A DNA stretch of 64,000 nucleotides, taken from the NCBI GenBank assembly GCA_032622095.1, contig CP136066.1:11369784-11433783 (forward strand), in the 5' to 3' direction. The notes beneath the pieces were generated by a model. It was not told the origin of the DNA and searched no databases. It saw only the letters and a list, made by a program, of their open reading frames with translations. Below, piece after piece: positions 10,441 through 21,198 of this stretch. The stretch's first letter is position 1. The number at the start of each line of letters is the position of its first letter. The stretch comes from Siphonodentalium dalli. Its lineage: Eukaryota; Mollusca; Scaphopoda; Gadilida; Siphonodentaliidae. Both the position numbers and the translations under genes were made by a program.

Positions 10441-11858
10441 AAAAAAACTAGCAATTTGCATATTCTGATCCGCATCACTCTTCCAATTCGGACCATGCAC
10501 TAAAAAATTGACAGCGCTGGACTTGTTTTTTGTTTTTTGTTTTTTGTTTTGCTAAATCTGCCGTTTACATCCGCCACCGGTCTGCCTGGTCCCACCATCC
10601 GGTCTGGTCTCACAACCCTGGCATGGTCCCACCGCTTTTCCGGGCCTGGTTTCACCCTCTCCTGCGCTCCAGCTCCTCCAACAGCCATTTTCCTCCATTA
10701 GAGAGAGAAATTTATTATATTGGACATTCAGGGGTCGGTAACTCCGTCAATTTTCAAAATTTTCACGGCATCGTTATCGGTGTAAAATGTAGACTATGAC
10801 ATGTAAGTTTGGTCGCAATCGAAGAGACTTTATTTTTCACGACTTTGAACACCCGTCCCCCACTCCCCGGGTAATATCGGACAACGTCCATTTTGTGGAA
10901 CTGAACTACATTTAAGTTGCTCTGTATCATAAAATTTGTCCGGTTCCGCTGCCTCAATGCGTTCCAGATATACTCTACAATTGTCGATAAATGTGAGAGG
11001 CCGGTTTAAGGGCCATAACTCCATAAATCAAGCACGGACAAAATTCTCAATAGCTTAACGCCCATGTACTGTATAATTGCTACACACACCGAAAGTTTCA
11101 GCGTTCTATATTTAGCGGTTCCTGAGATTAAGAGTAACAAACTTTCCTCCCAAAAATATTAAAGAATAATAATAATAGGTAAAAATGGAGAAACGTAAAA
11201 GGGCGATAACTCTGCAAAGAAAATTTGTAACAAAATTCTGAGGCGTTCATTTTTAGCAGTTCTTAGATGCGTACTTTTCCAAGAGATTTGGCGTTCCTAG
11301 TGCCATTATTTTTCTCAGTATATCCAATTAAATGGTAAAACGCCTCAACAGAAATACAATATACTCCCATATTAAAATATGGAAGTATAAATACATTAGC
11401 TTTTTTTAAACTAATGGCAAAATGCAATAGAACATTAAGAGAGAGTAATTATTAAGAGTGTATAATTATTCCTAAATAACAAAGTGCAGCTCTATATATT
11501 TAACAAACTGTCTGAACAATCTGAAATTATAATACAAAATAAATGAATTGTAGTTTCCATAATATTCTTTCTTTTTCTCTCCTTTTCAGCGTTATCATAA
11601 TTGTGCTGATGTCTTTTGATGCTGATTCTACAAATGAACAGAGAATTTAAAATAAATAAATAGAGGGACGATGTTGAAGAGCTGACATTCTGGTAGCATT
11701 TAAAATAAAGAGTGCACATAGAGGGACCATGTTGAAAAGCTGATATTCTTGTAGCATTAAAAATGGATAATTATGTTGTAACGCATCCTCTCAAAGTAGT
11801 CTGGACTCTTGTTTGAATGCTGAAGACTCGTACCAAAGGGTACTAACATAGACATTCT
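10441..11858. other. Upstream region of ZF2, unassigned
   Basis: Contains a (GTTTTTT)n tract near 10527 and a segment about 10990-11300 with GGGCCATAACTC- and CCGAAAGTTTC-like phrases typical of degenerate invertebrate repeats. Two adjacent ~60-bp copies of AGAGGGACGATGTTGAAGAG and a variant lie at about 11660-11765. No TATA box can be assigned confidently. Confidence 0.45.
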
Positions 11859-11922
11859 CGCCAAGATGGCTGCTCACTGGGACTAAAGGAATACTGTCAG
11901 ATATTCTCTCCAAGATGGCCAC
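11859..11922 (+). promoter_or_regulatory. Repeated CCAAGATGGC motif and 6-codon uORF at ZF2 start
   Basis: GCCAAGATGGCTGC (11860) and TCCAAGATGGCCAC (11910) both match the YY1-type core AAGATGGC. The first ATG (11866) opens a six-codon frame ending TAA at 11886, 29 bases before the main ATG at 11915. The motif match is seen; a role in transcription start or translation control is inference. Confidence 0.5.
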
Positions 11923-13388
11923 CAACAGTAAGAGAATCGCGTATGATATCAATGAGGATCCAGATGAGAATTCTGCCACGATTATTTGGTGTTCAGACGA
12001 TCCTGTTCAGAAAGTTCCTGAATTCAAAATTGAAAGAGCTGAATTTGAGTCTTCCGAGAATGTAAATAAAAATGTTAATATCAAGCTACGTCAAGATGCT
12101 TCCAGCAACAAAAGTAATGTCTCGATTGGGACTCCAATGAAATATGGTGATAGTAATGACTTTCGTGATAATTATTCAAGAAAAGAACATGTTGATAACA
12201 CTATAGTCAGTAATGATAATATTATAAATAGAAATAGTAATTCCAAGTTATGTCAAGATTTTTCCAACAATGAAAATGACGTTCCGAATGTGATTCAGAA
12301 TTGTGATGCAATTGATGAAAATTCAGATGTTGATTATTCGGCAGATGAGATTTATTCGTATTCTGATGATGATCCGGAAGACATAAGAGGTAATGTATCG
12401 AACGAGACATCAAGGAAGTGTGATAGTAATGACGAAAATTCAGACAGTTTTTCTTCCAGAAAGCGTTCCGATAATAGTTATGGAGTCAGTATTAGTGGTA
12501 TTTTGAACAGAACTCCTAAGCAATATGCTGACGGTCGTCATAGTGATAGTTTTGGTGATGAAGTTGATGATGAGGACGATGATGATGAGGATGATGATAT
12601 TGAAGTTGATGATGATGAAGACGATCTTGTTGTTGATGAAGATGAGGACCTGTCTTCCAGAAAGCAAGGCGACGATGAAGATGGAACAAGCGACGTTTCT
12701 AGTGATTGTGATATTGACAATGAGGAAGATGATAATAATTCTGAGGCATTAACTGATCAAGAACATGCTGCAGATGCTTCTCATATTGCGGAGAAATATA
12801 CAGATTCAAGGCCTTGTATCAAAATAAAGTTCAAGTTTCATAAACATCCGTCAACAATAGCTAAGAAAGCAAGGACTGAATTCTCCGACACGAAAAACAC
12901 CAATAAAAACATTATAAAATACGGCACTAATAATGGTAATAAAAATGTTAGATTCAATTTCACTGCTCTCCGTAAAAAGAGGGACCGCAGGAGTAAGCAT
13001 CATTTTTGTGAGACGTGTTCAAAGGGATTTCCGTCCAATCACAGATTAGTTGAGCATCAACGGACTCATAGCGGTGAACGTCCTTATAAGTGCGATGAAT
13101 GCCCGAAAGCGTTCACACGGAATTATCACCTGACCCGGCATAAAGCGACACACGCTAACGAGAAGCAACATCAGTGTGACATGTGTGATAAGGGTTATAA
13201 CCTGAGCTATCAGCTCGTCGAACACATCAGGTCGAAGCACACAGATCTACGACGATTCTCGTGTGATGTCTGCTTCAAGGAATTCAACCGCAAGGACCAT
13301 CTAAAGAAACACCAGGAGACACATCAAGCGAAACCATTCACATGTGGCGTGTGTTCAAGGTCGTTCATCACCGAGAACAAACTGTCAG
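11915..13388 (+). CDS. ZF2 exon 1: multi-C2H2 zinc-finger protein (N-terminal 491 aa)
   Basis: The ATG at 11915 has a strong context (CCAAGATGG) and opens a long polar region rich in N, D and S. A very acidic tract lies at about residues 214-248 (runs of D and E). Fingers begin near residue 363: CETC, CDEC, CDMC, CDVC, then the first half of a fifth (CGVC). The exon ends CTG TCA G at 13388 before GTAAAAT, phase 1. Joined to 15715 it restores the rest of the finger as G-H-x3-H, which fixes the intron precisely. The total is 3270 nt, 1089 aa and 11 fingers. Fingers 1-5 keep the helix order of the ZF1 cluster. Likely a nuclear DNA-binding regulator; no orthologue recognised. Confidence 0.92.
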
Positions 13389-13540
13389 GTAAAATATCTT
13401 TAATGAATGAATTCATCCATTTAGTTTTAAAAATATACATTGGAATGATTATTCATCTCGAGGGATTCTCAAGAAATATGAGCAGACGACAGATATTAAT
13501 GCAAGTGAAGAAAGATTCCTATTATTGGTAAATTACGTGT

Positions 13541-13719
13541 ATCGCGACACTGAGCCTACGAATTGTGTTACATATATCGTGACACTGAGCCTACGAATTG
13601 TGTTACATATATCGCGACACTGAGCCTACGAATCTTGTTTTGCATGAATTACATGTATCGCGACACTGAGCCTACGAATTGTGTTAAATATATCGTGAAA
13701 CTGAGCCTACGAATCGTGT
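13541..13719. repeat. 35-bp minisatellite in ZF2 intron, ~5 copies
   Basis: Unit of 35 bp: ATATCGTGACACTGAGCCTA followed by CGAATTGTGTTACAT. One unit carries a short insertion (TTTTGCATGAATT). Confidence 0.88.
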
Positions 13720-13794
13720 TATATGTGTCCATATGAAACAGTATAGTACTATAGTGGCTATGGTACGCTGATGTACTAAGCGGTGGATATATAG

Positions 13795-13925
13795 ACTGTT
13801 CTGAGTAACATACAGTTTTTCTCGTCGAGTGAGATGTGGAGGGTTATTTTTACGAGGCGCTAGCCGAGTGAAAATAATCCTCGCATCTCATGAGAGGAGA
13901 AACCCTGTATGCTACTCAAACAGTT
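13795..13925. repeat. Foldback repeat in ZF2 intron
   Basis: Imperfect inverted repeat: ACTGTTCTGAGTAACATACAG pairs roughly with CTGTATGCTACTCAAACAGT. The inner arms GAGATGTGGAGGGTTATTTT and AAAATAATCCTCGCATCTC also pair. Probably a small DNA element; ends undefined. Confidence 0.6.
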
Positions 13926-14451
13926 GACTGTTGTGTTTATTATGTTTTCTATACCAGTTTGTTTAATAATAGGACCCAGACCACAATGAAACACACGTTA
14001 GACCTACATGGTATATTGTTATATTTTCTTCTCCTCTTCTACTATTTACAAAATTTGATGTTCCGACATGGAGCTTTCGTTATCGAATAAAATCTTGAAT
14101 CTTGTATAATACATTCTTAAATCTACAACATCACCAGCCATTTCTGTTAAAACAACGCACAAGGATACCGAATAACACAAAACTTTATGTCATGATGCAG
14201 CGCTGGGAGTAGGATAACATTGTGAGAGTAAGATACTATGGGTGGCGGGATGGGGTGGTGGGTGGGAACTTATCCTTATTATTTATGTGGGCAGTAGCCT
14301 CTATACGGGAGCCTGTGGCGCATAAGATACTATGGGTGGCGGGATGAGGATATGATTTATATTTTGACACAAAAAGTTGATGAAAATATAACAAACCACA
14401 TAATGAACATCTGGGTATCAATGTGTTATATATCGTTTCATTATTGTTCTA

Positions 14452-14794
14452 CCGCTATTCTCAAAGTAATTGACCAGAAAAACGGGGTGATACCCCGGTC
14501 ATGACCGCTGTGATACCGGTAATAAACGGTAGCGGTATCGCGACGGTCATGGCGTGGAGTTACGGTATTGGGCGATAATGATACCGTGGTCTTTTAGCGG
14601 GCACCGCATTAATTTTGTTGAATACCGCGGTGATTTTCATGGAACTCTTTTAGGGGAGATATTTACTCACACATACTTGTTCGCGTTAACAAGCGGTATC
14701 AGTACCGCGGTATTGGAGGATACCGCGGTATAGTACCGCCATATTAACGGGGTGACACCACATTATTGGTGGTCAATTACTTTAAGTATAGCGG
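14452..14794. mobile_element. Family E TA-target MITE, copy 1
   Basis: Ends CCGCTATTCTCAAAGTAATT and AATTACTTTAAGTATAGCGG flanked by TA. The interior has repeated ATACCGCGGTAT palindromes. A second copy in opposite orientation is at 51195-51538. Confidence 0.85.
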
Positions 14795-15049
14795 TATACC
14801 TTTGCCACAATTGGCCCAATTATCTACGGTAGCAAACTAGCAATTAAGCCAAAATTAAGTTTGTGTTTTGACAATTCCAAGAATATAGCCAACTCAATTT
14901 TTTTTTAAATGGTGTCAGGTGACAAAATTTTTTAATTTATAGTTCTGCTGTCGTCTTTTATGAAAGGGTACAACTTAAGTTTTCATTAATAATAGTCAAA
15001 TGTTATGTTCTTCAAACAGGTGCTGTGTCTGAAAAGTAAACGGAGGTAA

Positions 15050-15639
15050 CAAGCCTTCAATTAGTTTGTCTGTCATTTTCAGAGTGAGGTCCCCAGAGGG
15101 TGCACAGGCTAGTATCACCAAATCACCCTCTGGTGACCTCATTCTGCTTAGGCTTCATCTTCTGGGAAGTATCTATGGCCTCAAATTAACGTTGTTCTTA
15201 GTTACTTTTTCCGTTCTGATCAGTTTCTATATCCCCCAATTTGCAGAAGATAAAATTCATAATTGAGGTGACTAATGGGTGAACATCACCAACTTCAACT
15301 GGGGAACTTCAATCTGATCCTAGGTCTCCAAAAGCAGATTGAGGTTCCCAGAGTGAATTTGGTGATGCTAGCCTACCGATAGCCAGATAGCATAACGAAA
15401 TTCACCCTCTGGGGACCTCATCCTGCAAATTTCAGACACTATATCCAGATTTGATCTGAACTGCCGATTTCAGTGCCCAAGTTAAGACTTTCATTAATTC
15501 TCATGACTGCTACATACACTTCAGTTTTAAATTTGAACGTTTTATGAAACAAAGATTTTATTAAGAATTGCACGATAGCATCACTAAATTCACCCTTTGT
15601 GGACCTCATTTTCAGCCAGACACACTATTTCAAGGCTTG
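15050..15639. mobile_element. Family H element in ZF2 intron
   Basis: Left end CAAGCCTTCAATTAG and right end CTATTTCAAGGCTTG, each followed inward by CTGTC and GAGGTCCCCAGAGGGTG-type sequence. The flanking 8-mers GGAGGTAA and TGAAGTAG are only loosely alike. Its right end lies 75 bp before the ZF2 acceptor. Confidence 0.75.
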
Positions 15640-15714
15640 TGAAGTAGTAAATAAGTACATTTTATTTTTTTATTAAATATCCAACTGTTCATTTCTCTCC
15701 CCTAAATTTTACAG

Positions 15715-17510
15715 GTCATATACTGTCACACACACTAAAGAATGAAAAAGATCAATGTAAGAAAATCTGCAAGAAAAAGGAGGACGACGATAGTGAGCAC
15801 AACGCGGAGGATGGAGATATATCCCCAGATTGTAACTGTGTAGCCTGCCGTCTCGAAGCCGAAAGCCTACTTGAAAAAACTATTGCCTGTGAGCTTTGTC
15901 CGAAGCTGTTCATTTCCAATGCGAAGTTGAAGAAACATATGACGACGCACAGCTCATTCCGTCGCTTCATGTGTGAGATCTGTGGGAAGGCTTTTCGTAA
16001 CACGAACCATTTGGAGAGTCATCGTATGATACATTCGGGTGAGAAACCGTGGATCTGCGTCATCTGTGCAAGAGGTTTCATCACGAAAACCCACCTCAAC
16101 AAGCATGTGGTGGTTCATTCTGAAGAGAGACCTCATCGATGCGACATGTGTCCGCGTGCGTTCAACCGCAGCGATAACCTGCGTGCTCACATGCGTACGC
16201 ACGATCCGTTTGCTAAACCTCACATCTGTTTCTATTGCAACAAAGTGTTCCGGACGGAAACTAGTCTGAAAAAACACGAGAAGATTCATGAAATGTCCGC
16301 AATTGGTGTTGAGAAATTCATTGTTTGCGTTTACTGTGGAGAATCGTTCGATTCAGAGAAAGACTTACAAGAGCATGTCAAGACGCATCAGGAGAGAAAA
16401 CAGGATATTCCTTCCTATGATGAGATGGACCTGGTGGGGAAGAAAGACGACCTTCCTCCCTATGATAAGATGGCATGTCGCGACCCGTCAGAAGAAACTG
16501 CACATTCCTCCACTTTCTTTGATCAGATGGCAGGTCACGACCAGGCTGTGAAGAAAAAAGATGATCAGATACCATGTCAGGTCCCGTCAGAAGAAACTGC
16601 ACATTCTTCCTCTTTCTTTGATCAAATGGCATGTCGCGACCCGGCCATGAAGAAACAAGATGATCAGATACCATGTCAGGTCCCGTCAAAAGAAAAAGTA
16701 CGTTCCGCGGCTTCTTACGATGAGATATCATGCCGGGACCCTTTGGAAAAGAAACAGGGTCTTCCTTCCTATGATAACCCGTCAGGAGGAAAGACAGCAC
16801 ATTCCTCCGCTTTCTATGATCAGATATTATGTCGCGATCCATTGGAGAAGAAACGGGATCTTTCTTCATATGATAAAATACCGGTAGCTTGTCGGGACCC
16901 GTTAGAAGAAGAAACAGTGCATTCTTCACCTTCTTATGATCAGATAGGTTGTAAGGACTTGTCCAGGAAGAAACGGGGTATTCCTTCCTTTGATCAAATA
17001 CCGGTAGCATTCCGTGACCTGTCAGAAGAAACGGGACGTTCCACTGATTCATATGATCATATTGTATGTAAGGACTTGTCAAGGAAGAAACACAATCTTC
17101 CTTCCTTTGATCAGATACCAAGATCATGTGGGGAACCTTCAGGAAAAGAAACAGGATGTTCCGTGGGTTTCTATGATCAAATAGCATCTCGGGACCTCTC
17201 CGGGAAGAAATGGGATCTTCCTTCTTATAATCAGAAAACGGAACAATATTGGGACCCGTCAGGAGGAGAAACAAGACGTACCTCAGCTTTCTATGATCAG
17301 AAAGCTTGTCGGGACCCCTCAATGAAGAAACAGGATGTTTTTTCCTTTGATCAGATTGCATGCCGGAACCCATCAGCAGATGATAAAGGACGTTCATCAA
17401 CTTCATATGATCAGATAGGATCTTGGGACTTGTCAAGGAAGAAAGGGGACCTAACTTCCTATGATAAGTTAGCAAGTCGTGAACCGTCAGGTCATGAAAC
17501 AGGTTCTTAA
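15715..17510 (+). CDS. ZF2 exon 2: C-terminal 598 aa
   Basis: Starts at 15715 after TTTTACAG. With one base from exon 1 it reads G-HILSH, completing finger 5. A charged linker is followed by six fingers (CELC, CEIC, CVIC, CDMC, CFYC, CVYC) at about residues 548-716 of the joined protein. From residue ~721 to 1089 the protein is a long degenerate repeat (see 16402-17507). The TAA at 17508-17510 lies inside the 8-bp target copy of a family H element that begins at 17512, so the stop predates that insertion. The antisense 386-codon frame here is a by-product of the repeat. Confidence 0.92.
16402..17507 (+). repeat. YDQI/CRDP degenerate protein repeat at the ZF2 C-terminus
   Basis: About 20 occurrences of [YF]D[QEKH][IM] alternate with CRDPS-EE--SS or CKDLS-KK--LPS segments. 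Half-units are about 17-22 residues and a pair about 38-41. DNA units are visibly related (for example TCATATGATCAGATA). The segment lacks strong hydrophobic cores and is probably disordered. I know no named domain with this pattern. Confidence 0.85.
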
Positions 17511-17511
17511 C

Positions 17512-17766
17512 CAAGCCTTGAAATAGGGTGTCTGTCATTTGCAGAATGAGGTCCCCAGAGGGTGAATTTAGTGATGCTACCCCGCATAGCAGGCTAGCAT
17601 CACCAAATTCACCCTCTTGGGAACCTCATTCTGCTGAGGTGTAAGCAGAATGAGGTCCCCAGAGGGTGAATTTGGTGATGCTAGCCCGCTATGCGGGGTA
17701 GCATCACTAAATTCACCCTCTGGGGACCTCATTCTGCAAATGACAGACACCCTATTTCAAGGCTTG
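17512..17766. mobile_element. Family H element abutting the ZF2 stop codon
   Basis: Perfect inverted ends CAAGCCTTGAAATAG / CTATTTCAAGGCTTG. The 8-bp flanks TTCTTAAC and ATCTTAAC match at seven positions. Two internal hairpins (GAGGTCCCCAGAGGGTGAAT arms) fill most of its 255 bp. It forms the start of the ZF2 3' UTR. Confidence 0.9.
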
Positions 17767-17778
17767 ATCTTAACCCAC

Positions 17779-18059
17779 TGTTACACCATGGGGAGGGTAT
17801 CACAAGTGACAAGTCCAAAACACAGATTCTTTGGATTAATCACTATATTATTCAATGATAATATCCCATGCATATAACAAAATAGCTCTGCATCAAATAT
17901 ATCTCTGCCATATCTCTGCAAGCCAATTCCTGCCTCTCCCACACACGATCAAATCTATCTCTCCAGACTCTTATGCAGAACTCTCTCACAATATCTCTCT
18001 GACCTATATACATCACATCAGACAACAATGGGTTGTCAACTAACCCCCTCACCATAACA
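17779..18059 (-). repeat. Putative 3' LTR of the Gmr1-like element
   Basis: 281 bp reading TGTTATGG...GGTGTAACA on the minus strand. TG/CA ends extend to a TGTTA/TAACA inverted pair, directly after the purine tract at 18060-18071. With no second LTR present the boundaries cannot be confirmed by comparison. Confidence 0.55.
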
Positions 18060-18254
18060 CTCCCACCCTTCAAAAATGAAGCAGCAAACAAAATACACCA
18101 TTAGGTGATGACAGGTGAAGGGTATGATTACAGTATAATAACAGAATGTGAGTTATAGGTGATAATAAACAACATAAATTGGATTGCATTCTACCAGTAA
18201 CTAGCATAGCAAATGACATGTTTATGGAACAATCTGTGAAATGGTTATAATGCA

Positions 18255-20233
18255 CTACACAATAGCTCTTGACAATGCATCACTTAAAACATTGTTCTTG
18301 CCTTTTATATGATGAATATGCAGATAATACTCTTGGAGTGACAGACTCCACCTCAATAACCTTTGATTTTTGCCCCTCATTTTATTGAGGAATGTTAAAG
18401 GATTATGATCAGTATATACAATGATAGGATAACAAGTGGTTGACAAGTATACATCAAAATGAGACAATGCTAGAATCAATGATAATGTTTCTTTCTCGAC
18501 AGTTGAGTAATTTTTCTGATGTTTGAGGAATTTCTTGGAGAAGTAACAAACTGGATGATCAACACCGTGTTCATCCTCTTGAACGAGGATTGACCCAGCC
18601 CCAATATCGCTTGCATCGATTATGAGCTTATAATAATCAGGCGTAGCGAGAATTGGTGCTCTCAGCAACATGGTTTTGATAACTTTAAATGATTTCTGAC
18701 GGCCTCCTGTCCACACAAACATTTTTGATTTGCCAAGCAAATCAGTTAAAGGTGCAACAACATCTGAAAAATTAACACAAAACTTCCTGTAATAACCAAC
18801 CATTCCCAAGAAACGTAATAACTCTGTCTTTGACGAGGGAGCAGGGTAATTAACTATAGCCTGTACCTTTGCATCTACTGGTTTAACCTGTCCCTGTCCA
18901 ACCATATGTCTTAAATAAGTAACAGTGGCCTTTCCAAATTCACTCTTTGCTAAGTTAATGGTCATATTTGCCTGTGAAATCTTCTCAAGAAAATTTCTGA
19001 TCTGCTGCAAGTGATCCATCCAATTAGTTTCTGTATGTAAACAAACATCGTCAATATATGCTTCTGTATCTGATAAATCACTAATTAAGTGGTTTATCAA
19101 TCTCATAAATGTGGCCCCTGAATTTCTCATTCCAAAGGGAGTGACTTTATAAGAATATAATCCTGTAGGGGTTACAAATGCTGAAATTTCTTTTGCCTGT
19201 CAGTCAGAGGAATCGCCCAGTACCCTTTCAAAAGATCAAATTTTGTCACATACCTTGCTTTTCTCATTCTGTCAATGACGTCATCTATTCTTGGAATTGG
19301 GAAATTATCTGGTTTTGATAACACATTGACCTTTCGATAATCTGTTACAAACCTGAAGCTATTGTCCGATTTTCAAACTAATATGCATGGCGAACTCCAG
19401 CTGCTTTGACTTGGCTCAATTATGTCATTGTCCAGCATATACTGTACCTCTTTCTGGATCTGTGCGGCTTTAACAGGACTTACCCTATAAGGGGCCTGTT
19501 TTACCGGGTTAGCTGTTCCAACGTCTACATCATGAAAAATTAAGTTAGTCTTACCTGGGACATCAGGAAACACATGCTTGTACTCCATAATGAGTGTAAT
19601 CAAGCTTTTCTTCTGATCTTCAGGCAGATGCTTGAGTTTCTCATCCAGGTTGTGAAGAATAGCTGAATTGTTGAGCTTCAGGTTGACATATTTTTCTTCA
19701 TAATTTAACTCGTCATCTGTCACTGATGGGAGAAAATCTTCACATGTCACTGTAGCGACAGGCTGAATTAGCGATTCTTCCTTTTCTCCGTGATACTCTT
19801 TCAACATGTTGATGCGGCAGAGTTGAGTCTCTTTATACCTGTCTGGTGTTTCCACAACATAATCTGTATCACTTACTTTTTTTTTTATTTTGTAAGGACC
19901 TGCAAATCTTGCTTGAAGGGTATTACTTCTGACAGGGAGCTGAACTAGGACTCTATCTCCAGGCTTGAAAACTCGGTGTCTGGCTTTCTTGTCATACCAC
20001 GTCTTCATCCGTCCTTGAGACTTTTCCATGTTTTCTCTAGCTATCTCCTTGGCATTATATAATCTCTCTTTGAAAGTAGTCACATAATGTAGGATATTCA
20101 TCTGTTCTTCTTTCTCTTCAAGGAACTTCTCCTTCAAAAATGTAAGTGGACCCCTCACAGCGCGTCCAAATACCAGCTCAAATGGGCTGAATCCCAGCGA
20201 TTCTTGTACTGTCTCACTGATTGCAAACAGCAA
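18255..20233 (-). pseudogene. pol: Gmr1-like pol fragment (integrase C-terminus, RT, RNase H), disabled
   Basis: 20233-19373 encodes a single frame: integrase tail (GFSPFELVFGR, then a GPY motif in FAGPYKI), a spacer, and the RT start (DVDVG, SSWSSPC). It ends in an in-frame TGA at 19375-19373, just after the SSPCILV motif. The frame then continues through RT (TDYRKVN, DLLKGYW) to a one-base shift near 19185. The last open frame (19130-18255) has the YIDD box, RNase H motifs (DAS-IGAG, EKE, TDHNPL) and ends near SDALSR. One stop and one frameshift make it inactive, but the sequence is otherwise well preserved, so the insertion is fairly young. Confidence 0.88.
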
Positions 20234-20240
20234 TAGGTGA

Positions 20241-20497
20241 ATTTAAACTAATTGGATGCAAATTGAGTTGCTTATCGTGTAGTGTGCCGTCATGTTTAAT
20301 TATTCTCCTGGACAAAATATATGTATGATACCGAATTAATGCGACACTGATTTTGAATAATTTGTGTAAAAATTGATTTGGATTATCCCTCATTTATCAA
20401 ATTCACAAAATGGTGATGGTCATATACGACTATAATAGTGGAATTCAGGATGTGCCTGACCTGTTACAGGGTTTATTCAGGCATATAGAGTGTGATG
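20241..20497. other. Flank beyond the Gmr1-like truncation point
   Basis: Similarity to integrase stops near 20240. The following sequence has no recognisable coding or repeat signal. Confidence 0.45.
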
Positions 20498-21125
20498 CAA
20501 GCCTTGAAATAGGGTGTCTGTCATTTGCAGAATGAGGTCCCCAGAGGGTGAATTTAGTGATGCTACCCCGCATAGCGGGCTAGCATCACCAAATTCACCC
20601 TCTGGGAACCTCATTCTGCTTACACCTCATAAAAGAGGTAACCCCCATGTAATGATAACAAGCAACTTTTTTTTTTAAACCCTATTTTTTGGGCTATTTT
20701 CAAACAGTCATATGATTTGCTCTTTGTAAAACTAATGTCAAACCCTTTTACATCCGAAACACGCAATTTCACCAAAAAATAACAAATTTCAAAAATTCCA
20801 TTCATTTCAAAATTTAAAAAAATCCTATTTTACTTTTTTATTTTCAAACTCTCATATCATTTTCTCTTTGTCAAACCAATGTCAAATCCAAAAAACTAAA
20901 TTTCACCAAAAAATAACAAATTTCGAAAATTCCTATTTTTTTTACAACATTTCTCGCCAAGAAATGTTGTAAAAAATAGGAATTTTCGTTTGAAAATAAA
21001 AATGCAGAATGAGGTTCACAGAGGGTGAATTTGGTGATGCTAGCCTGCTATGCGGGGTAGCATCACTTAATTCACCCTCTGGGGACCTCATTCTGCAAAT
21101 GACAGACACACTATTTCAACGCTTG
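20498..21125. mobile_element. Family H element, 628 bp
   Basis: Ends CAAGCCTTGAAATAG and CTATTTCAACGCTTG, with a perfect 8-bp duplication GTGTGATG on each side (20490-20497 and 21126-21133). The interior has tandem TTTCACCAAAAAATAACAAA-type segments and a hairpin centred near 20957. Confidence 0.93.
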
Positions 21126-21198
21126 GTGTGATGATGATTTCATTTTACAATTCTCGTTTCATGGTTGAGGTAAATGTATTTATGTCATGTGACGTTAA

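Larger units (their letters stand above)
13389..15714 (+). other. ZF2 intron 1
   Basis: Donor GTAAAATATC at 13389; acceptor CCCCTAAATTTTACAG ending at 15714. It holds a 35-bp minisatellite, a hairpin, a family E element and a family H element. Reading past the donor gives 47 codons to a stop at 13531, which would make a short isoform if the intron were retained. Confidence 0.9.
17779..20240 (-). mobile_element. Truncated Gmr1-like Ty3/gypsy retrotransposon
   Basis: In minus orientation: end of integrase core and integrase C-terminus with a GPY/F module, then reverse transcriptase, RNase H, ~195 nt of UTR, a purine tract (GAAGGGTGGGAG) and a putative 3' LTR. Integrase lies before RT, the reverse of normal Ty3/gypsy and as known for Gmr1-like elements. 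gag, protease, the integrase catalytic residues and the 5' LTR are absent. Confidence 0.85.

Noticed and set aside
12538-12720. Serine-rich minus-strand frame
   Set aside because: Antisense of the ZF2 acidic tract (GATGAT repeats).
16378-17538. 386-codon minus-strand frame
   Set aside because: Antisense of the ZF2 C-terminal repeat; the sense strand has the fingers, the splice signals and the conserved repeat.
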